Source: Legionella moravica DSM 19234 (GTDB lineage Bacteria > Pseudomonadota > Gammaproteobacteria > Legionellales > Legionellaceae). From it: a stretch of DNA of 64,000 nt. The stretch lies in NCBI RefSeq assembly GCF_000423305.1, contig NZ_AUHS01000021.1:1-64000 (forward strand). Reading direction: 5' to 3'. The position numbers and the translations under genes were made by a program. Positions 46,014-54,024 of the stretch are shown here, piece after piece. Position 1 is the first letter of the stretch; each line of letters begins with the position of its first letter. Below the pieces are notes generated by a model. That model was not told the DNA's origin. It searched no databases and saw only the letters and a list, made by a program, of their open reading frames with translations.

Positions 46014-46661
46014 TTAACCTATGTGCTCATGAGTTATAAGTACTCGCTCAGCGCGTGTATTTTCTAATTCAAGGCGTTGTTTGCCGTAATCAACGCTCAC
46101 CACCTTCCATCCCGCGAGCGCATCGCCCTTCTCCAGGGGAATGGTTTTGTAGTCATAAGCAACACTGGCAACGGGAACTTGTTGAATGCTGTCAATACTC
46201 ACGACAGAAAATGGCAGGCTTTTTATGGGTACGTATTTGACCGAGGATTTTTTATCATCCAGGTGAGTTACCACTTCTTTGATGGAATGAAGCTCTTGGC
46301 CTAAGGTATTTTGGGTGTGGTTTAGAGTCTCCGTTAATTGTTTGCTGTCGGCTTCTCGAAGCTGGTCGAGCCGACTGGATAACTGTGTAATTTGTTGGGT
46401 AATGGCATCAAAATTAACCTCTGGCAGGGGCTTATTAACCGTTTCGCCCAACGTTTTTAATTGAGACTGCAGCTCGTTTAAGCGTGAAACGACCAGAGTG
46501 TCAGTCGCTGCGTCCTGTGTTGAAGATGGCTCATTTCGAATGGTTGCCAAACCCAGCAAGGTGGACGTACCTATTGCCAGCATTAAGCCCCCAAAAAACA
46601 CTCCTTTGCGAGTGGGTAGAATCAAAAGATTTTTTAATTGTTTGATGGCGTTGTTGTTCAT
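46014..46661 (-). CDS. Membrane-anchored coiled-coil transfer protein
   Basis: 215-residue protein with one N-terminal membrane helix (about 20-40), a coiled coil at about 55-140 (LSSRLDQLREADSKQLTETLNHTQNTLGQEL) and a C-terminal beta domain with KYVPIKSLPFSVVSIDSI, GDALAGWKVVSVDYGKQRLEL, which resembles the PilP/secretin-associated fold. Located between PilL and the TIGR03759 protein, as in other GI-type operons. Overlaps the PilL stop by four bases. Confidence 0.7.
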   Translation of the reverse strand: MNNNAIKQLKNLLILPTRKGVFFGGLMLAIGTSTLLGLATIRNEPSSTQDAATDTLVVSRLNELQSQLKTLGETVNKPLPEVNFDAITQQITQLSSRLDQLREADSKQLTETLNHTQNTLGQELHSIKEVVTHLDDKKSSVKYVPIKSLPFSVVSIDSIQQVPVASVAYDYKTIPLEKGDALAGWKVVSVDYGKQRLELENTRAERVLITHEHIG

Positions 46662-47119
46662 GCTTTTTTTCCTTGGAGATTGGTTTGTGCTTTGGCGTAT
46701 TGCGGTTTTAATTTAAAATTAACCTGGCGATGAAGTGGGTCTTGGATCAGAGAAAACACTTGCTGTCCCACCAGAACCTCTAATCCATCCTGTACCGTCA
46801 ATGGCCCGAGATTTCTCACCACTTGCGGTAGGGGTTGATTCATGATGTTTTTAAGCGCCTGGCTTTGTACCTTCTCATCAACCAGAGCGTATCCTGAATA
46901 CTGCATCCAATGAGTTAATGCTTCACCTACGGTATGAATGCTTTGAGGAAAATGGATTTGTTGCACGGTGAGCAAAGGGTTAATTTGTGAGGTTAACGGC
47001 TTATTCTCAACGGTTGCATAACGATTCACCTGGGTGACTTGAGCTGCACTCACAACGCTGGCAGACAGGCACAAAAACACGATGCTGGTTGTGGTTTTTA
47101 ACTGATTTACTGTTTTCAC
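46658..47119 (-). CDS. pilL: PilL-like lipoprotein/periplasmic protein of GI-type system
   Basis: 153-residue exported protein; GTG 47119 is the probable start (VKTVNQLKTTTSIVFLCLSASVVSA, signal ending near residue 25), with GGGGGA nine bases upstream. The STN-like middle (HTVGEALTHWMQYSGYALVDEKVQSQALKNIMNQPLPQVVRNLGPLTVQDGLEVLVG) matches TIGR03748 (conjugative PilL). Functions in pilus assembly. Follows TraT in the operon. Confidence 0.8.
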   Translation of the reverse strand: MKTVNQLKTTTSIVFLCLSASVVSAAQVTQVNRYATVENKPLTSQINPLLTVQQIHFPQSIHTVGEALTHWMQYSGYALVDEKVQSQALKNIMNQPLPQVVRNLGPLTVQDGLEVLVGQQVFSLIQDPLHRQVNFKLKPQYAKAQTNLQGKKA

Positions 47120-47179
47120 GGTCAAAAATCCCCCATCACGCTTCAAAAAGCGCAATTTTTTATTTCATTGATTTTTTAT

Positions 47180-47205
47180 CTGCCAATACTTAAGCGCATT
47201 GGCAG
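47180..47205. repeat. Inverted repeat between traT and pilL
   Basis: CTGCCAAT-10-ATTGGCAG, 8-bp perfect arms; on the minus strand followed by ATAAAAAATC, so only a weak terminator at best. It may reduce transcription into the transfer operon. Confidence 0.45.
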
Positions 47206-47220
47206 TCCATTGGATTTAGA

Positions 47221-47976
47221 TTAGAAAATGCCTGATAAGGTCCTCACTAATCCTTGCTCTAGAACAGGACGTGCGTCTTTAAAAGACAGGTTCACTTTAT
47301 TGGCATCGGATACCACTCGAGTTCGATAATGCTTATAGTTAGTTTGATTACTCGAAGTTTGATACGTGCCTGATGAGGTTCCATTTTCAAGTGCCGAAGT
47401 AAAATGCTCCTGCACCGTGACTCCTTTTCCAACTCGTTCAGAAATTTGAACATCAGTCACCACAGTGTAATTAACATCTTTTACTAAGGAATCTGCAGCC
47501 AGTCCTACAAGCCCCCCTGCAATTCCACCGCCCAGCATGGTATTGGAGTTTCCAAAGGAACCAATGGCAGCCCCAGTTGCTGCTCCTGCTAAAGCCGAGC
47601 CATAACCGCCACCGAGTGCATTTTCAGAGGCAGAGTGACTCATTTTTCCAACTTTACGAATGTTTGCTTGAATCATGTAATGGGCTTGTGCGGGATTAGT
47701 AACAACGCGATAGCCGCGTTCAGTTAATGCTTGAGCCAGCGGTTTCTCAATCGCCAAGCTCTCTTCTGAGGTGTTTTTTACGGAGACAAACACCGTTTTT
47801 TGTGACGGCGCAACGGGATCGAGAAAGATGGTTTTACTTAATTTAGTATTCGCCTCTAAAGTATGGTGCTCTAGTGCTGTTTGGGTTGCGGCACAGCCTA
47901 TTAATGTTGATACAGCACAAGCTATTACAGTATATTGGATTGCTGTCTTAAGCCCTACTCTTGTTACGCTCATCAT
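47221..47976 (-). CDS. traT: TraT-like surface-exclusion lipoprotein
   Basis: 251-residue outer-membrane lipoprotein. Lipobox LIGC gives Cys28. Family features: NTKLSKTIFLDPVAPSQKTVFVSVKNTSEE near residues 42-72, a Gly/Ala-rich central pair of hydrophobic segments (about 120-160, ALGGGYGSALAGAATGAAIG) and SFKDARPVLEQGLVRTLSGIF at the end. TraT reduces mating with cells that already carry the plasmid and gives complement resistance. First gene of the transfer operon in this direction after the regulatory genes. Confidence 0.92.
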   Translation of the reverse strand: MMSVTRVGLKTAIQYTVIACAVSTLIGCAATQTALEHHTLEANTKLSKTIFLDPVAPSQKTVFVSVKNTSEESLAIEKPLAQALTERGYRVVTNPAQAHYMIQANIRKVGKMSHSASENALGGGYGSALAGAATGAAIGSFGNSNTMLGGGIAGGLVGLAADSLVKDVNYTVVTDVQISERVGKGVTVQEHFTSALENGTSSGTYQTSSNQTNYKHYRTRVVSDANKVNLSFKDARPVLEQGLVRTLSGIF

Positions 47977-48023
47977 TATTCCTTTAAGTATTGTTGTTAT
48001 TAGTTCACTGTATTTTTTCTTAA

Positions 48024-48251
48024 TTAATGGCTCTTATTGGCATTATTGTTAACATGTATAGGCTTTATATAAAAACCACCCTGCTCTTTCTCTTTTTTTA
48101 ATTTCAGATAAATCTCTTCACGATGTACGGAAATGGATAATGGTGCATTAATACCAAAGCGCACTTGATTGCCTTTAACGCCTAAGACGGTGATATTGAC
48201 CTCGTCACCAATCATCAGAGCTTCTCCTATTCTCCTGGTTAAAATGAGCAT
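48024..48251 (-). CDS. csrA: CsrA-family regulator (element-encoded)
   Basis: 75-residue RNA-binding protein of the CsrA/RsmA family from ATG 48251, with AAAAGGAAA upstream. [37 protein letters not shown] matches CsrA, and the next [13 protein letters not shown] holds the conserved VHREEI strand with the RNA-binding Arg. The tail ([14 protein letters not shown]) is longer than in chromosomal CsrA. Legionella ICEs carry CsrA paralogues (CsrT, LvrC) beside their secretion operons, which regulate element and host traits. Sits upstream of the traT-led operon. Confidence 0.93.
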   Translation of the reverse strand: MLILTRRIGEALMIGDEVNITVLGVKGNQVRFGINAPLSISVHREEIYLKLKKEKEQGGFYIKPIHVNNNANKSH

Positions 48252-48271
48252 TTGTTTTTTTCCTTTTTTTA

Positions 48272-48448
48272 TTAATGAATAGTCATTGATGGATTTGAAT
48301 TCTGTTGAAACGCAAGGGTTTCGCATGCATCGGCTGTCTTTTCAAAAGCCTCCCAGACGTCAGGTCTTAGGGTTTCGTCATACGCTAATAAAAGCTTGTT
48401 GGCGCATTGTTGCAGCATGGTCAGTAAGTCTTCAGTCAAGGTTCTCAT
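48272..48448 (-). CDS. Small hypothetical protein between csrA and the LvrB-like gene
   Basis: 58-residue ORF from ATG 48448 with AGGAG eight bases upstream, ending 21 bases before csrA. Helical, slightly acidic ([33 protein letters not shown]). It runs in the same direction and fills the gap between its neighbours with no overlap, supporting that it is real. No family recognised. Confidence 0.6.
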   Translation of the reverse strand: MRTLTEDLLTMLQQCANKLLLAYDETLRPDVWEAFEKTADACETLAFQQNSNPSMTIH

Positions 48449-48452
48449 TGAG

Positions 48453-49100
48453 TTACGCTCCTATGTGTTGTTTGATTTGGTTTAAGTACCCATCCCCTAC
48501 CTCAATATTTCGGGCTGGTTTGATTCGATGTGGCGCCTCTATTTTAGGGAGCTCATGGCCTTGTTGAATCAAATGACATACTTGCTCATACTTATCTTTA
48601 AATTTCCTATAAGCTTCGCCATCATCATCAATTGAGAAGAAATCAAAAGGCATTTTTTTTGCTACGAATTCAATCACTGGATGACTCCAGCGTGGAATCG
48701 CCTTGCGAACGCTATTCTTGAACTCCCAATAGGCATCGGATGCTTTCGGCAGTTTTAAATCATCATAAAAAGCCATACATAGTGCTTTGAATTGCAAGCA
48801 ATTAGGTGGGTACTCAGCAAACTTTCCATTGCCCGATAAGTTTCTTAATCGTTCCATTCCGCTCTCCAGAGCTTTAGGCGTTAAGCCTTTTAATGTGTCA
48901 AACCAAGTGCCGTTGTCATGCGTACCAAATTTAGTTAGAAACAAAGTGCCGTAGATTTTGGTGAGTTCCATCCAAAGCCAGGACACATGGTCTGTACTCA
49001 AGTTCGGCGCTGATGACTTTTGAGGTTGGGAATAACTCTTCTGTTGAAGGTTTGCAGGCGTTCTGGTTGAATCTTGCGACTGTCTCCAAGGCTGCGTCAT
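48453..49100 (-). CDS. DnaT/replication-associated domain protein (LvrB-like)
   Basis: 215-residue protein from ATG 49100; other starts possible at 49130 or 48971. The Trp-rich segment (VSWLWMELTKIYGTLFLTKFG) and the region GTWFDTLKGLTPKALESGMERLRNLSGNGKFAEYPPNCLQFKALC resemble replication-loader proteins (DnaT/P-like) often found on Legionella ICEs as LvrB-type proteins. It overlaps the upstream gene by about 170 bases in another frame. The placement next to a CsrA paralogue agrees with an lvr-like locus; the exact family is not certain. Confidence 0.55.
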   Translation of the reverse strand: MTQPWRQSQDSTRTPANLQQKSYSQPQKSSAPNLSTDHVSWLWMELTKIYGTLFLTKFGTHDNGTWFDTLKGLTPKALESGMERLRNLSGNGKFAEYPPNCLQFKALCMAFYDDLKLPKASDAYWEFKNSVRKAIPRWSHPVIEFVAKKMPFDFFSIDDDGEAYRKFKDKYEQVCHLIQQGHELPKIEAPHRIKPARNIEVGDGYLNQIKQHIGA

Positions 49101-49941
49101 AAGAATTGACTTTAGGGGATGCACGCTCATTGTTTGTACTCCTTGTCTGAGTGTTTGATATCATGGGCTCTTGTTGTTTGCGTTCGGCATGTTTAGCAAG
49201 AAAACTTAAATAAATGGGGTTGAAGTCAGCAAAAGTACTTCCCCATGCAGTGTTTTTGTCAATGAATTCTTGGATGATGTTGCTGTCAGTTGCAAAGCCG
49301 TAGCCTGATGCAATTGCTCGTGCAATTGTTTTTTGGCTGGGGTAGAAATTTGGCGATATGAGTTGTTTTAAATTTTTATTCCCAATTTCCTCGCCTAAGT
49401 TGTTGTTGTTTGTATTGTTATTTATATTAATAAATAACTTCTTTACACAGGGGTTAGGTATGTTAACTTCTGTGTTAAGTTCTATGTTAACTTCCTCATC
49501 AAAAACAACCTTTTCGTCAATGTTTTCTTGATTGTTGACTGGGTTTGTTAGTGTGTTAACTTCCGTGTTTTCAAAGATTTTACTAAAAATTTTAGGTAGT
49601 TGAGGAAAAAGGAATTTGAGGGATTGACCTTCGGAAACCACTTTAAAATATTCCCCGCATTCCCTCTCAATTGATTTGATGTAATTACGAATAGTTTGTT
49701 TGGATGGCGTACCACTTTCTTTTCTTCCTGGTGCGGAGTTAATTTCAATTAGCTTAGCAATATCATGATAGGAAACATCATAAACGATGCCCGTTGCTGG
49801 ATCTGCCAAATTAATAAGAGACTTAATTAATAATGCGGGACCATAAGGGAATCCAATAAATGGGCGCTCTACATCTATTCTAGCTTTATTGAAGCATACG
49901 ACTGCTTGAAGTTTATTTATAATTGAAATTTCATTACACAT
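48931..49941 (-). CDS. LvrA-like replication/regulatory protein
   Basis: 336-residue protein. N-terminal part (about 15-120, RPFIGFPYGPALLIKSLINLADPATGIVYDVSYHDIAKLIEIN with a following TIRNYIKSIERECG) looks like a winged-helix replication initiator or regulator domain. An Asn-rich linker (NTEVNTLTNPVNNQENI, ININNNTNNNN) joins a C-terminal DnaT-like domain (LISPNFYPSQKTIARAIASGYGF). In Legionella elements the lvrA-lvrB-csrA order is typical. It overlaps the next gene. Start ATG has AGAT only weakly upstream. Confidence 0.5.
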   Translation of the reverse strand: MCNEISIINKLQAVVCFNKARIDVERPFIGFPYGPALLIKSLINLADPATGIVYDVSYHDIAKLIEINSAPGRKESGTPSKQTIRNYIKSIERECGEYFKVVSEGQSLKFLFPQLPKIFSKIFENTEVNTLTNPVNNQENIDEKVVFDEEVNIELNTEVNIPNPCVKKLFININNNTNNNNLGEEIGNKNLKQLISPNFYPSQKTIARAIASGYGFATDSNIIQEFIDKNTAWGSTFADFNPIYLSFLAKHAERKQQEPMISNTQTRSTNNERASPKVNSYDAALETVARFNQNACKPSTEELFPTSKVISAELEYRPCVLALDGTHQNLRHFVSN

Positions 49942-50297
49942 CTTAAAGATCCATTATTAATTGTTAATTGGCTGTTGCCATCAAATTAAACAAATTGTTC
50001 TATTGGATTATTTTTAACGAAGATTGTGTAAAGAATATTGTATTGAGCTATCATCCATAATTTCCTTGTCTAATGAATGCAATGGCTCAATCTATATGTT
50101 ATGATTTTCACCATGGCATTCTGTCTTATGCCCGAATACACCGAGAGTTACTGTTTGGCGACCGTTCTCTCGGTGTTTTTTTTAAAACCTATGAAGATAT
50201 TAACGCATAGCAATTCATGATTCAACATTTTACTCGATTTTTTTTCGACAAAAGTGTATTTTAATGAGATTAACCTAAATTTACACTAAAGATTACT
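49942..50297. other. Intergenic region with a rightward terminator
   Basis: Between divergent genes. Contains the plus-strand terminator at 50138-50183 and AT-rich promoter-like sequence. A 45-codon frame at 50073-50210 crosses the terminator and has no ribosome-binding site; it is not called. Confidence 0.4.
50138..50183 (+). terminator. Orphan Rho-independent terminator (possible small RNA end)
   Basis: ACACCGAGAG-19-CTCTCGGTGT followed by eight T. No plus-strand gene ends upstream, so the terminator may end a small RNA beginning around 50100, close to the TATGTTATGATT promoter-like sequence. It also shields the biosynthetic island from read-through. Confidence 0.7.
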
Positions 50298-51557
50298 ATG
50301 ACAGCACGCGGATCAATTACAGTTTCCTGGGAAGATGTGAAACAGGATGTGGCTAGACTAAACCCATCTTTACATCAAATTATTGAAAATGATATTAACT
50401 TAGTTCCATCGGAATTAACTATCCTAAGCTATAATTATGGCAGCCAGATAGGTGATGAATCGTATTTTTATTTCCCCGATTTAAAAAAATCTCCAACAAT
50501 GCCATTCTGCATGGTCTATGAAAACAATTTTGAAATGTATATGGAGTTTAATGAACGAACATCACCATGGAAAATATATAAACCAGGGCAAATTTTCCCA
50601 TATACTAAATTTTTAAAAAATAATTACCTATATGAGCCATCTGACATACTTAAAATGACAGCAGGTATAAGGAATTCCTTTTTATTAATGAATAAATTCA
50701 GCGATAAAAAGAGACATTCATGGTTACAAAAAAAATATAATCTAACATGCTCCGTTCCCAATAATTTCGATGAACAATTTTTTGTTTTAAAACAAATCAG
50801 TGATCATATTAATCCTTCATGGAAAGCTAAATTACTTTCATTTCCTAAAACATGGGAAGAAAAAGCGTATAAATCACCTATGTTTGTAGATTATTTAAAT
50901 TCTGTTGCCAATAATGATCATATTTTTAAGAGAAATATTTTATTGTATGACTATCTTCTAAATACCATTAATTTGGATAATAAAATAACTAATAATGGAT
51001 TTATTAAGGAAGTAATTCGATATTTATTTTTCGTAGCCTGTGGAGATCAACCCGCTTATTTACCAACATCTAATGAATCAAACGCACCAATAAGCCTCTT
51101 TAGAGAAGCATATATTGACATTTTTAAATCTGAAACGATTCCCATTTTTATGACGCCACATAAATTGTCACCTTTTGAGTCAAATGAAACAGTGTATTAT
51201 TCTCTTAATAAAGAAGATTTTTTATTCAAACCAAATCAAATCTCTAACTTAAATAAATTGTCTTCTGAAATTAAATCAGCTTTTGAAAATACTTGTGAAA
51301 AGATCTACTCTTCCAAAGTTGCAGTAAATACAATACTCCATAAATGCGCTGATAATTTAAATATTAATTTAATTCATCGTTGGAATATCAACTCTTCATC
51401 TGAAAACAATCAAGAAGAACTATTCTTTAATAAAGACAATTATCTCATGGACGAAATATCAAAATATAAAAACCTGGAATTTCCATTGAATTCATTATTT
51501 TTATCAGGGTGTTTTTCCATATCATATAAAAAAAATTATAAAGTATTAAATAAATGA
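50298..51557 (+). CDS. Hypothetical protein at the edge of the thioamide island
   Basis: 419-residue soluble protein of unknown function, Asn/Phe/Tyr/Lys-rich, as AT-rich as the biosynthetic genes. No signal peptide or recognised motif; scattered Cys and Trp (KKRHSWLQKKYNLTCS; FFVACGDQPAYLP). Its 3' end overlaps that of the TfuA gene by 22 bases in convergent orientation, so it may belong to the cluster as regulator, immunity or tailoring protein, but this is only suggested by location. Confidence 0.55.
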   Translation: MTARGSITVSWEDVKQDVARLNPSLHQIIENDINLVPSELTILSYNYGSQIGDESYFYFPDLKKSPTMPFCMVYENNFEMYMEFNERTSPWKIYKPGQIFPYTKFLKNNYLYEPSDILKMTAGIRNSFLLMNKFSDKKRHSWLQKKYNLTCSVPNNFDEQFFVLKQISDHINPSWKAKLLSFPKTWEEKAYKSPMFVDYLNSVANNDHIFKRNILLYDYLLNTINLDNKITNNGFIKEVIRYLFFVACGDQPAYLPTSNESNAPISLFREAYIDIFKSETIPIFMTPHKLSPFESNETVYYSLNKEDFLFKPNQISNLNKLSSEIKSAFENTCEKIYSSKVAVNTILHKCADNLNINLIHRWNINSSSENNQEELFFNKDNYLMDEISKYKNLEFPLNSLFLSGCFSISYKKNYKVLNK

Positions 51558-52588
51558 CCATTGGAAAGGAAATATGATTCTAATTTTAAAATGCCGTCAA
51601 AAATTGCCGTCAAATTACTCTTGGATATCTTTTTTTTATCTAAAAATTTAATAAAGTCGGATGATAAAAATAGTTTTTGTTCACGTCTAATTTTATCCGA
51701 AACAATTTTAAGTCTTGTTTGTTTGTAACTAAAAGAATCTAATTCATTTAATATATAGGTAATTTTATGAGTATGATTTTTCTTATACTCTAAATAAATA
51801 ACAATATCGTGTGCTATCTTTTCTAAGAATGGGGTCGCTGATTGTATCGGGATTGATGTCATGCTCTGTAGATTTTTTTCTAAATAATCTATAAGAGTAG
51901 GATACATTTTATTTGCTAGATCCCTGATAATATAGATATTTTTTGAACTATGCACGATAGGGATTTCACTTTTGATTGATTGATGATTTTTTTGAAAATA
52001 TAAAAGCACATCTTTCTTTTTTTGATCTATGTAGTGCGCTTTTAATTGAACAAAAATTGCTTCTGGAACAGCAGCTTTTAGTGTCAACCAATTTCGTTTT
52101 TTAAAGTGAATTTTCCTTAATTTACAGATTAAATTATTGTCACATAAGTGTAACTTTTCTAATGTGGCTCTAATGTTCACCATAGCAATGGTTTTATCAA
52201 AACCATGGGTAGAGGGAAAATATGAAATTGCAACTTCATCATCCCCATCTAATACACCTGATAGATAATCTTCAAAAACCTTCCCAGATCCTAACATCCC
52301 ATAATTACGAAGCTCATATGCCCGAAGAGCCCCCAGAGAAGATAATCCGATTACTTTTATTCCTTGCTCTAATACCCACAAAATCTCTTTATGAGTAACA
52401 CTAGCTTGTTGTTCAAACACACCATCTACAATAACTATTATTTCTATGCTTGGGTGTTTGAGTAAAACTCCGATTATATCCCCTCTTCTAATCGCTGGTA
52501 ACAATAAATCGCTATCCTGAATATATTCTGATAATTCATCATGAGAAATTGTTGAGTCAACAAATATAGCTCTTTTTTTATTATTCAT
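51536..52588 (-). CDS. tfuA: TfuA-family protein
   Basis: 350-residue TfuA-like protein, the usual partner of thioamide-forming YcaO enzymes. The core (about residues 8-125) has LLPAIRRGDIIGVLL, VDGVFEQQASVTHKEILW, GLSSLGALRAYEL (family GASSMGALRAAEL) and YGMLGSGKVFEDYLSG followed by DDEVA. TfuA has been shown, in the methanogen system, to hydrolyse thiocarboxylated ThiS and so supply sulfide to YcaO and improve substrate binding. The C-terminal half (about 150-350) is charged, helical and not recognised. It overlaps the YcaO end by 8 bases (translation coupled). Confidence 0.9.
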   Translation of the reverse strand: MNNKKRAIFVDSTISHDELSEYIQDSDLLLPAIRRGDIIGVLLKHPSIEIIVIVDGVFEQQASVTHKEILWVLEQGIKVIGLSSLGALRAYELRNYGMLGSGKVFEDYLSGVLDGDDEVAISYFPSTHGFDKTIAMVNIRATLEKLHLCDNNLICKLRKIHFKKRNWLTLKAAVPEAIFVQLKAHYIDQKKKDVLLYFQKNHQSIKSEIPIVHSSKNIYIIRDLANKMYPTLIDYLEKNLQSMTSIPIQSATPFLEKIAHDIVIYLEYKKNHTHKITYILNELDSFSYKQTRLKIVSDKIRREQKLFLSSDFIKFLDKKKISKSNLTAIFDGILKLESYFLSNGHLFNTL

Positions 52589-53630
52589 TATTTATTAGGA
52601 AAGTTTTTAAAATACATATATCTTCGTTACAGTAAGAGTATACAGCTAAGTCGTTATTGTTGTAATTTAGAAGTTTAACAATTTGATCGAATTGTTGTAC
52701 CAGAGAAAGGTTCGAGGAATTAAGATTTTCGAAATAGATTTTTTCTGGAATTTGAGTCAATGTCTTTAATTTTAAAAAATTATAACAAGATTGATCCAAA
52801 TCATCTCTTGCGCCAGATATAATACCAACTTTTGATTGAATTGCCTCAATATAGGCTTTCATAACCGCCTCATGCTTTGAAAAATGACAGCTATAACCAG
52901 CTACTACAGACTGATTATTTAGAGGATTACTATTTAAAATATTACTTTCAATCACAGGCAAATTAAAAATATTCTCATAAAAATAAAACGAGGCACTTAT
53001 TTTATTCATATCTGTAAATCTGAATATGTCGCATTCAACGTGCTCTAGCTGTTTTTTTTTGGATAACTTGGTTGAATTTCTTTCTATTAATTCTAAAAAA
53101 CTATAAATTAATGCTTCTTTATAATTTGACCCCGACGCAATACCATCGGAATTTTGTCCAAATATTTTAGAAAGAAGTAAATTACTATCAAGAGATAACG
53201 CTATATGTGGTATGTATATTTCTTTATTTGATATTAGGGTTCTTCCAAGGCACCAATCAAGACTTTGCTTACTTAATACTGTGGCGCCATAGTCTTGTTT
53301 ATTTAAATTAACAAATAAATCATGATTATTAGCCAAATCTTCTTGTGAAACATTAATTATTTCTGGTTTAACTTCTTCTGCAAAATAAGTCTCTATAGAT
53401 TCCATCAATGCTGCACACTGGGCCTCATCTTTATGTATTGATTTGCCCATGCTGACAGTTATTGATTTTGCATTCGGACGAATAGCAGAAAATATTTTTA
53501 GATCGGATGTATCATCTAAATAACTTAAATCAGCAAGCCTTGAAATTCCAGCTTGCTTTATATATTTTGAAAGCAGGGATAAAGTATCACCAGCAGATCT
53601 AAACCTCAAACTCATGATAAAATCATCCAC
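52581..53630 (-). CDS. ycaO: YcaO-domain peptide-modifying enzyme
   Basis: 349-residue ATP-dependent YcaO enzyme that phosphorylates peptide amide oxygen so that a nucleophile, here most likely sulfide, can replace it (thioamide). Motifs: SMGKSIHKDEAQCAALMESIET (60-81), SDGIASGSNYKEALIYSFLELIER (161-184) and GYSCHF...AVMKAYIEAIQ...SGARDD (245-277), all ATP/Mg-binding blocks. No C-terminal proline-rich end, as expected for TfuA-linked YcaOs. The C terminus stops soon after AVYSYCNEDICILKTF, without the PGLE-type end common in the family, so it may be shortened. Coupled to the TfuA gene. Confidence 0.92.
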   Translation of the reverse strand: MDDFIMSLRFRSAGDTLSLLSKYIKQAGISRLADLSYLDDTSDLKIFSAIRPNAKSITVSMGKSIHKDEAQCAALMESIETYFAEEVKPEIINVSQEDLANNHDLFVNLNKQDYGATVLSKQSLDWCLGRTLISNKEIYIPHIALSLDSNLLLSKIFGQNSDGIASGSNYKEALIYSFLELIERNSTKLSKKKQLEHVECDIFRFTDMNKISASFYFYENIFNLPVIESNILNSNPLNNQSVVAGYSCHFSKHEAVMKAYIEAIQSKVGIISGARDDLDQSCYNFLKLKTLTQIPEKIYFENLNSSNLSLVQQFDQIVKLLNYNNNDLAVYSYCNEDICILKTFLINNE

Positions 53631-53874
53631 CAGAAATTGCAGATAAAATATTCAAGGAGTCCTTATCTGTTAATTTAATGTAATTCAGTGTGTCTATTTT
53701 TATGCCATTTAAATAAAGTAATATATAATCTTTTGGCAAATCATCTTCGAATAAATACTTATATTTAGTTTTTAAAACATCACTTAGAAGTTCTTTCCAA
53801 TATATTTTATCATTTACGATAAAACTATTGCTCAGATGATTTAACGCTCCAGGAAAGCTAACAGAAACTTCCAT
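53623..53874 (-). CDS. ThiS/MoaD-like sulfur-carrier protein
   Basis: 83-residue ubiquitin-like protein with the C-terminal Gly-Gly required for adenylation and thiocarboxylation by an E1 enzyme (ending SAISGG). It starts with a beta strand MEVSVSFPGAL and has the LYLNGIKIDTLNYIKLTDKDSLNIL block typical of the MoaD/ThiS beta-grasp fold; a loop at about 20-50 is longer than in ThiS. It overlaps the start of the YcaO gene by 8 bases and follows the 42-codon peptide gene by one base. Expected to hand sulfur to the YcaO/TfuA pair. Confidence 0.85.
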   Translation of the reverse strand: MEVSVSFPGALNHLSNSFIVNDKIYWKELLSDVLKTKYKYLFEDDLPKDYILLYLNGIKIDTLNYIKLTDKDSLNILSAISGG

Positions 53875-53875
53875 T

Positions 53876-54004
53876 TTAAATTAGGCTGATGGAATTCAAG
53901 GAAATAGGATTTTCAAATATATCATAAACTTCCTGAATATCTGTTTCAAAAAGATTAATATCCTGTTCAGATAAGGATACATTAAATTCTTGTTTATCAT
54001 CCAT
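53876..54004 (-). CDS. Candidate RiPP precursor peptide
   Basis: 42-codon ORF between the ATP-grasp and sulfur-carrier genes. It starts with MDDKQEFNVSLSEQD, is strongly acidic in its first 31 residues (ten Asp/Glu, one Lys), and ends with a hydrophobic, Ser/Asn/Ile-rich segment ENPISLNSISLI. There is no Cys and one Thr. An acidic leader and neutral core is the ordinary plan of RiPP precursors. A Shine-Dalgarno GGTG lies seven bases before the ATG; the stop is followed after one base by the carrier start. It lies exactly in the gap and in the same operon. Its role is inferred; thioamide position unknown. Confidence 0.7.
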   Translation of the reverse strand: MDDKQEFNVSLSEQDINLFETDIQEVYDIFENPISLNSISLI

Positions 54005-54024
54005 TTTGCACCATATAGAACGAA

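Noticed and set aside
50073-50210. 45-codon plus-strand frame before the 419-aa gene
   Set aside because: It spans a strong terminator hairpin, has no ribosome-binding site and no support from context. It looks protein-like in composition, so a remnant cannot be excluded.
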